From the NCBI RefSeq assembly GCF_014805625.2, contig NW_023998471.1, positions 585,299 to 649,298 on the forward strand: a DNA stretch of 64,000 nucleotides, in the 5' to 3' direction. Made by a program: the position numbers and the translations under genes. Below the pieces are notes generated by a model. The model worked only from the letters and a program-made list of their open reading frames with translations, did no database searches and was not told the origin of the DNA. Origin of the DNA: Glossina fuscipes (lineage: Eukaryota; Arthropoda; Insecta; Diptera; Glossinidae). Shown here in pieces: positions 59,968-64,000 of this stretch. The stretch's first letter is position 1. The number at the start of each line of letters is the position of its first letter.

Positions 59968-61244
59968 TTAGTTTGGGGAAAAAGAAATCCATTATTTTTA
60001 TATGAATTTCAGGACTTTATTTAACATGCTTCGGATTGTCCGATTTGGGTCAAATATGCACCGTTTTGTTGTACGATTTGTTGCCATTTTAAAAGTAACT
60101 TCAAAATGCCTCTCCTGGTCTCTATTTGCAAAAAACTCTAGTAGTCGATTGTCACAATCCTCCCTAGATTCCAATTTTTTATCATTAAAGAAATTCTGCA
60201 ATGCAAGAAAAAGATGATAATCGCTTGGTGCCAAGTCCGGACTGTATGGCGGATGCATTAAAACTTCCCAACCAAGCTCCTGAAGTTTCTGGCGAGTCAC
60301 TGTAGATGTGTGTGGCCTAGCGTTGTCCTGGTGGAACACGACACCTCTCCTGTTGGCCAATTCTGGCCGTTTCTGGTCAATCACTATCTTCAAACGGTCC
60401 AGTTGTTGACAGTAGAGATCAGAATTTAGCGTTTGGCCATATGGAAGCAACTCATAGTAAATAATCCCCTTCCAGTTCCACCAAATGCATAGCAAAACCT
60501 TCCTGGCCGTTAGTCCTGGTTTGACCACCGTTTGAGGTGCTTCACCGCTCTTTGACCACGATCGTTTTCGCACAGGGTTATCGTATGTGATCCATTTCTC
60601 ATCTCCAGTCACCATCCGTTTAAGAAATGGGTCTATCTTATTCCGTTCGGCCAAGGCTTCGCAGATGGAAATTCGATCCATCATGTTTTTTTCTGTTAAT
60701 TGGTGTGGCACCCAAACATCGAGCTTATTTTTGAATCCAGCTTTGTGTAAATGGTTTAAAACTGTTTTATGGTCGATTTTTAGCTCCTGGGCGATGTTAC
60801 GACTGCTAACATGCCGGTCAACTTCGATCATTTCTCCGATTTTATCGACATTTTCGACGACTGGCCTACCTGTGCGAGGTGCATCTTTAACATCAAAAAT
60901 TCCTGAACGGAATCTACTTAACCAAAATTGCACATAATTGGCTGTTACAGTATCGGAATCATAAACACCATTCACAATATTAGCCGCCTGGCTTGCATTT
61001 TCGCCTTTGTCAAAGAAAAACTCTAAAATGTACCGAATTTTCTCTTTGTTCACTTCCATTTTTAACACGCTGTAACTCACAACTGAATGCACCAAACAAA
61101 AAACAGCAAAAGAATTTTTTTTACTGCGAAATGTCACCTTTCCAACGAGCATAAATATGAAACTGTTTAATCGATACTTTACGAGAAATCTATCAGTGCA
61201 GCCATCTACCGAAAAAATAATGGATTTCTTTTTCCCCAAAGTAA
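59968..61244 (-). mobile_element. Near-complete mariner transposon, 1277 bp
   Basis: Terminal inverted repeats 59968-59999 and 61213-61244 match over 32 bp with one mismatch (TTA[G/C]TTTGGGGAAAAAGAAA... inwards). TA flanks both ends (59966-59967, 61245-61246), the mariner target duplication. It carries one transposase gene on the minus strand. The TIR and length are typical of an autonomous mariner. High TIR identity suggests a fairly recent insertion. Confidence 0.95.
59998..61059 (-). CDS. Mariner transposase (mellifera-like), frameshifted C-terminus
   Basis: Start M-E-V-N-K-E-K at 61059; earlier in-frame codons belong to the TIR and 5' UTR. 353 codons to 59998. An N-terminal helix-turn-helix (residues 1-110) includes G-R-P-V-V-E-N-V-D-K-I, and W-V-P-H-Q-L-T is the mariner linker motif. 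The catalytic triad is present: T-G-D-E-K-W, then H-Q-D-N-A-R-P-H, then Y-S-P-D-L-A-P-S-D-Y with exactly 34 residues between the last two Asp (D34D). From about 60100 the frame is wrong. The next frame reads L-K-W-Q-Q-I-V-Q-Q-N-G-A-Y-L-T, the usual ending, to a stop at 60021-60023. A small deletion after N-R-D-Q best explains this, so the copy is probably inactive or impaired. Subfamily is judged from memory. Confidence 0.93.
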   Translation of the reverse strand: MEVNKEKIRYILEFFFDKGENASQAANIVNGVYDSDTVTANYVQFWLSRFRSGIFDVKDAPRTGRPVVENVDKIGEMIEVDRHVSSRNIAQELKIDHKTVLNHLHKAGFKNKLDVWVPHQLTEKNMMDRISICEALAERNKIDPFLKRMVTGDEKWITYDNPVRKRSWSKSGEAPQTVVKPGLTARKVLLCIWWNWKGIIYYELLPYGQTLNSDLYCQQLDRLKIVIDQKRPELANRRGVVFHQDNARPHTSTVTRQKLQELGWEVLMHPPYSPDLAPSDYHLFLALQNFFNDKKLESREDCDNRLLEFFANRDQERHFEVTFKMATNRTTKRCIFDPNRTIRSMLNKVLKFI

Positions 61245-61384
61245 TATATATTGTAATGCAGAAAACACATTTACATACATATTTATTCGATTGCTTTTCG
61301 CGCCAATGAAGTGTGATTTTTAAGATAGAATAGGTTTTTGTTTCCAATTCTGAAGGGGTCTATTTATAAACGGTTTATACTTAC

Positions 61385-61550
61385 AAGGTTTCTTCTGATC
61401 TTGCCTTTTTGAATATAACGATTCAACTCTCTTGACTCGACTGACTTGACCTTGCGCAAATATTCCGATTATATATCTTTTTACATAAGCATGATGACGG
61501 TACTTAACTTCATTGTGATAGTCTTGTGTTAATCCCTTTACTAGCGACAT
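61385..61550 (-). CDS. Possible first exon of an unknown gene
   Basis: Minus strand, M-S-L-V-K-G-L-T-Q-D-Y-H at 61550 (an in-frame ATG also at 61613), reading 55 codons to K-K-P and a good donor GTAAGT at 61384-61379, phase 1. The peptide is basic and looks protein-like (Y-R-H-H-A-Y-V-K-R-Y-I-I-G-I-F), but I do not recognise it. The mariner starts 135 bp further along and would lie in the following intron. I found no partner exon before twisted, so this may be a fragment or chance. Confidence 0.3.
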
Positions 61551-61664
61551 GTTCTGGGAATTTTTGTCATTATATTCGCCAATCACCAGTCGCATCGACA
61601 AATGAAGCCTCATAAATGACTATTTAATTTTGTCATTTGCACAATTTTGTTTTTTTTATTTACA

Positions 61665-62080
61665 CCACTTATGGTACAGGCTACATAAAGTTAGTGCGGC
61701 TGTAATTAACGCCCAGAAAGGCTTAAAGTGTAGCCAACTTTTGTTATATCGATCGATTAAGAAGGCACTCTGTCCGTCTGTCTCTCCGTCTGACATTTTT
61801 ACATATTTTGATGAAATTTGATACACTAACGTGCTTTGACCCAAAGACGACCGCTGTTGAATTGTTTGGATTGAACCATTTCTTCAACCATTCCCCACAC
61901 AACGCCCCATCGTGAAAAGTCATTACGTGATGACATGATTTCAATTTTCAAGATTTCTCGGCTCAGCAGTAGTATTTCGGCAATCTAAATTGGTATGAAA
62001 ACTTTGGACCAGTTGTGACAATTTTTGAACCTCCTCTCATATAACGAAAATTAAAGTTCTTACGACAAAAAGGTATAATT
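61665..62080 (+). repeat. Dispersed repeat, ~400-bp family, near-full copy
   Basis: Starts CACCACTTATGGTACAGGC, then TTAGTGCGGCTGTAATTAAC, CCAACTTTTGTTATATCGAT, CTGTCCGTCTGTCTCTCCGTC, TTTTGATGAAATTTGATACA, GACCCAAAGACGACCGCTG, CCACACAACGCCCCATCG, and TAGTATTTCGGCAATCTAAA...AAAACTTTGGACC. This is the best copy for building a consensus. Confidence 0.82.
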
Positions 62081-63689
62081 ATTAGTGCTTCATGATGGAA
62101 ATTATATCATAATAGTAATTGAAGGAAAAAAAAAATAACCGTACCAAACTTGAATCATCTTGGCGCCTCTCTGATAAGGATTTTCACGAAAATTTACCCT
62201 TTGTCGAGCAGAGAAGTCCAAGTTTTAATATGTGGTGACGAAAATTGATCTGTATTAGTAATTTCATACAACAATAACAATAAATAATAGGGTATAAGGT
62301 TAGTGATGCTTGGCCTTGCCCGACTATAATGTGTTTGCCCGCTTTTAATAATTTACGATGAAAAGTAATTCAGGGGATTTGGATAACATAGGTCTATTTT
62401 TTTGGACCCTAACGTATATAGGCACTATCATGAAACTCAAATCTTTATATGGAGAGAAATTTACAGAAAATTACAAAACGAGTGAGCAACTTAACTAGGC
62501 GCAGAGGTATACGGTATGTGATGGACGGCGTTTCCTGATTATTGTGTCCTTACCCGTTTAGAGAATCGGCTAGTTTCTATGTAGACTCATTTTATTGAAT
62601 GTGAAATTTTCCTAAAACCCCCAAATATTGCTTTTCTCTAAAGGAAGCGTAGAGGCCGCAACCATTATTTCACTGCATTTATCGGCAGCAAGCAAAAAGT
62701 TAAATCGATTCCGTGAATTATCCTAAGCAGGAGCACGTATATATCACTAGGTATAAAAATTATTGATACGGTAAACCCCTAATACGAAAGTTGATATAGA
62801 TTAACTAAATTTTTGCGATAAAGTTTTTAAATGCTTGACGTTGAATTATCTAATTTTTATTTACATCTGTATTATATTCGCACAAGTAGACAACCGATCC
62901 AGCAGATCCTCGTAGAATATTAAAGCGGCTCCGCAAAGTCCTCAAAGTTGGCAATCAATTACGATAAATTGTTTTTAACAAGAAGACACACTTGTAGTAA
63001 ATAATTTTTCTAACATCTCCTGGTTTTTCCTCTATCCTCCTTTGTTCCTATTGTTGCAATTTCGAATCAACGATTTTCTTCTCAAATTCTTCCTTTTTTG
63101 TTAGGCAGATGCAATTAATTAAACTGAACAAAAATCGAAATTCATTCTAAATTATTACTTCTCCCTTAGCCAATTACCAAAATTGAACGATCGCCTCCAA
63201 TTATGAAAGATTTCAAAAGTACGCATTTTTCTCTTTCGTGCATTCTTCAGCACCTTTACCTCAAACACACATTCATTGTAGATGTTCTATAAATGTTTAG
63301 ATTTTTTTTTTTTAGTCAGAACTAAATTTTAAAATGATTTTCTTATGTCCGTCCACGTGCCGTACTCAAAAAGATGAAGCTCTGGCTGGGGAAAAATTCA
63401 AATATATACACAATTAAAATTTGTGTGTGAAGAAATAAAAATTATCTTTGAGATTTAGTATTAATCATCCAAGAAATGTCTTATGCAAATTGAAAAAATT
63501 TGCAAACGTTTGCATATAGATATCAGCAAAGTTATCAAGAGTTAACGAGGTAGAGGAAATATCTATACGCAATTTAACTTAAATATTCATTAACGTTCGC
63601 TTAAAAGACGAAAAAAGGCTTAAAGGCCAAACTCTTCAAACCACCATTCGTTGCAAAAGCAGGAATGTATGTGACACGTAAAAGAACCT
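62081..63689. other. Intergenic, no gene seen
   Basis: AT-rich, with short worn pieces resembling the dispersed repeats (for example GGGTATAAGGTTAGTGATGC near 62289) but no coding signal. Confidence 0.45.
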
Positions 63690-63844
63690 TTTCACCATTT
63701 GTTGTACCACGTCAATTCAGAATTTCGAAGCTTATCTGTCCGTCTTATTTTCTTAAGTTCAACCTGCAGATGGCAATTTTTGAGATATTTTAATGAAATT
63801 TATGGTTCGAATCCGAGCACTTTTTCGATCACTGCGCTTATAAT
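63690..63844 (+). repeat. Dispersed repeat, ~400-bp family, truncated
   Basis: TTCACCATTTGTTGTACCAC, CTTATCTGTCCGTCTTATTT, TTTTAATGAAATTTATGGTT and CACTTTTTCGATCACTGC, then it runs into the SINE-type head at about 63845. Confidence 0.65.
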
Positions 63845-64000
63845 ACTGTTACGAAAATCCTAAATCCAGTTAATGTCAGCTAAGTAATTTTCCCTAATAA
63901 TAAATTCCCCAAAAAAGGAAAAACCAAATGAGAATTCGCAGGCGCCTCATGCAGCTGCAGGATGATGAAAACAATTAGCGGAAAAGCAGACAGGTAAAAG
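63845..64000 (-). repeat. Head of the tRNA-like composite repeat, cut by the window end
   Basis: On the minus strand: CTGTCTGCTTTTCCGCTAAT, TGTTTTCATC, CAGCTGCATGA, CATTTGGTTTTTCC, TTTATTATTAGGGAAAATTA, ATTTTCGTAACAGTATTAT. Matches 23717-23865 nearly throughout. The match continues to the last bases of the window, so the true end of the head lies outside. Confidence 0.75.

Noticed and set aside
60002..60937. Plus-strand ORFs of 71 and 116 codons
   Set aside because: Antisense shadows of the mariner transposase.
60024..61347. 449-codon reading as one long protein from 61347
   Set aside because: The first 96 codons lie upstream of and in the mariner's TIR and 5' UTR; the transposase begins at 61059.

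Overview
The window looks like draft genomic DNA from a higher (schizophoran) dipteran fly. It is AT-rich and gene-sparse, with many dinucleotide and trinucleotide microsatellites. Introns are mostly 55-170 bp with GT-AG ends, and three genes read as clear orthologues of Drosophila genes. One scaffold gap of exactly 100 N lies at 33498-33597. I cannot name the genus; nothing suggests contamination or a prokaryotic source.

Layout. 1-2064 (+): last two exons of the receptor tyrosine kinase Cad96Ca/Stitcher, entering from the left edge. 2.6-6.9 kb: two broken mariner relics. 7-27.8 kb: no convincing gene; microsatellites, a tRNA-like composite repeat (SINE type), a dispersed repeat of about 400 bp, and a degenerate minisatellite at 26.2-26.8 kb. 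27861-29757 (+): complete six-exon selenium-binding protein / methanethiol oxidase gene (485 aa). 31130-33171 (-) and 42175-43063 (-): two paralogous two-exon genes for small secreted proteins of unknown function. They share the same promoter layout, and one has its intron swollen by a degenerate tandem array. Between them, 35510-38290 (-): a broken RPA70 (RpA-70) paralogue that keeps its N-terminal and zinc-ribbon domains but has lost the central DNA-binding domains. Its last intron holds another repeat copy and an unexplained ORF. 48687-58593 (-): complete 13-exon twisted/POMT2 gene (756 aa). 59968-61244: a nearly intact mariner with 32-bp inverted repeats and a frameshifted transposase end. 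61.4-64 kb: one possible exon, then repeats.

The genes do not form a pathway. Cad96Ca acts in epidermal wound signalling, the selenium-binding protein in volatile thiol breakdown, and POMT2 in O-mannosylation in the ER. The parts most likely to be undescribed are the secreted paralogue pair and the truncated RPA70 copy. All exon structures were worked out by hand from splice sites, reading phase and family knowledge; no search was run.
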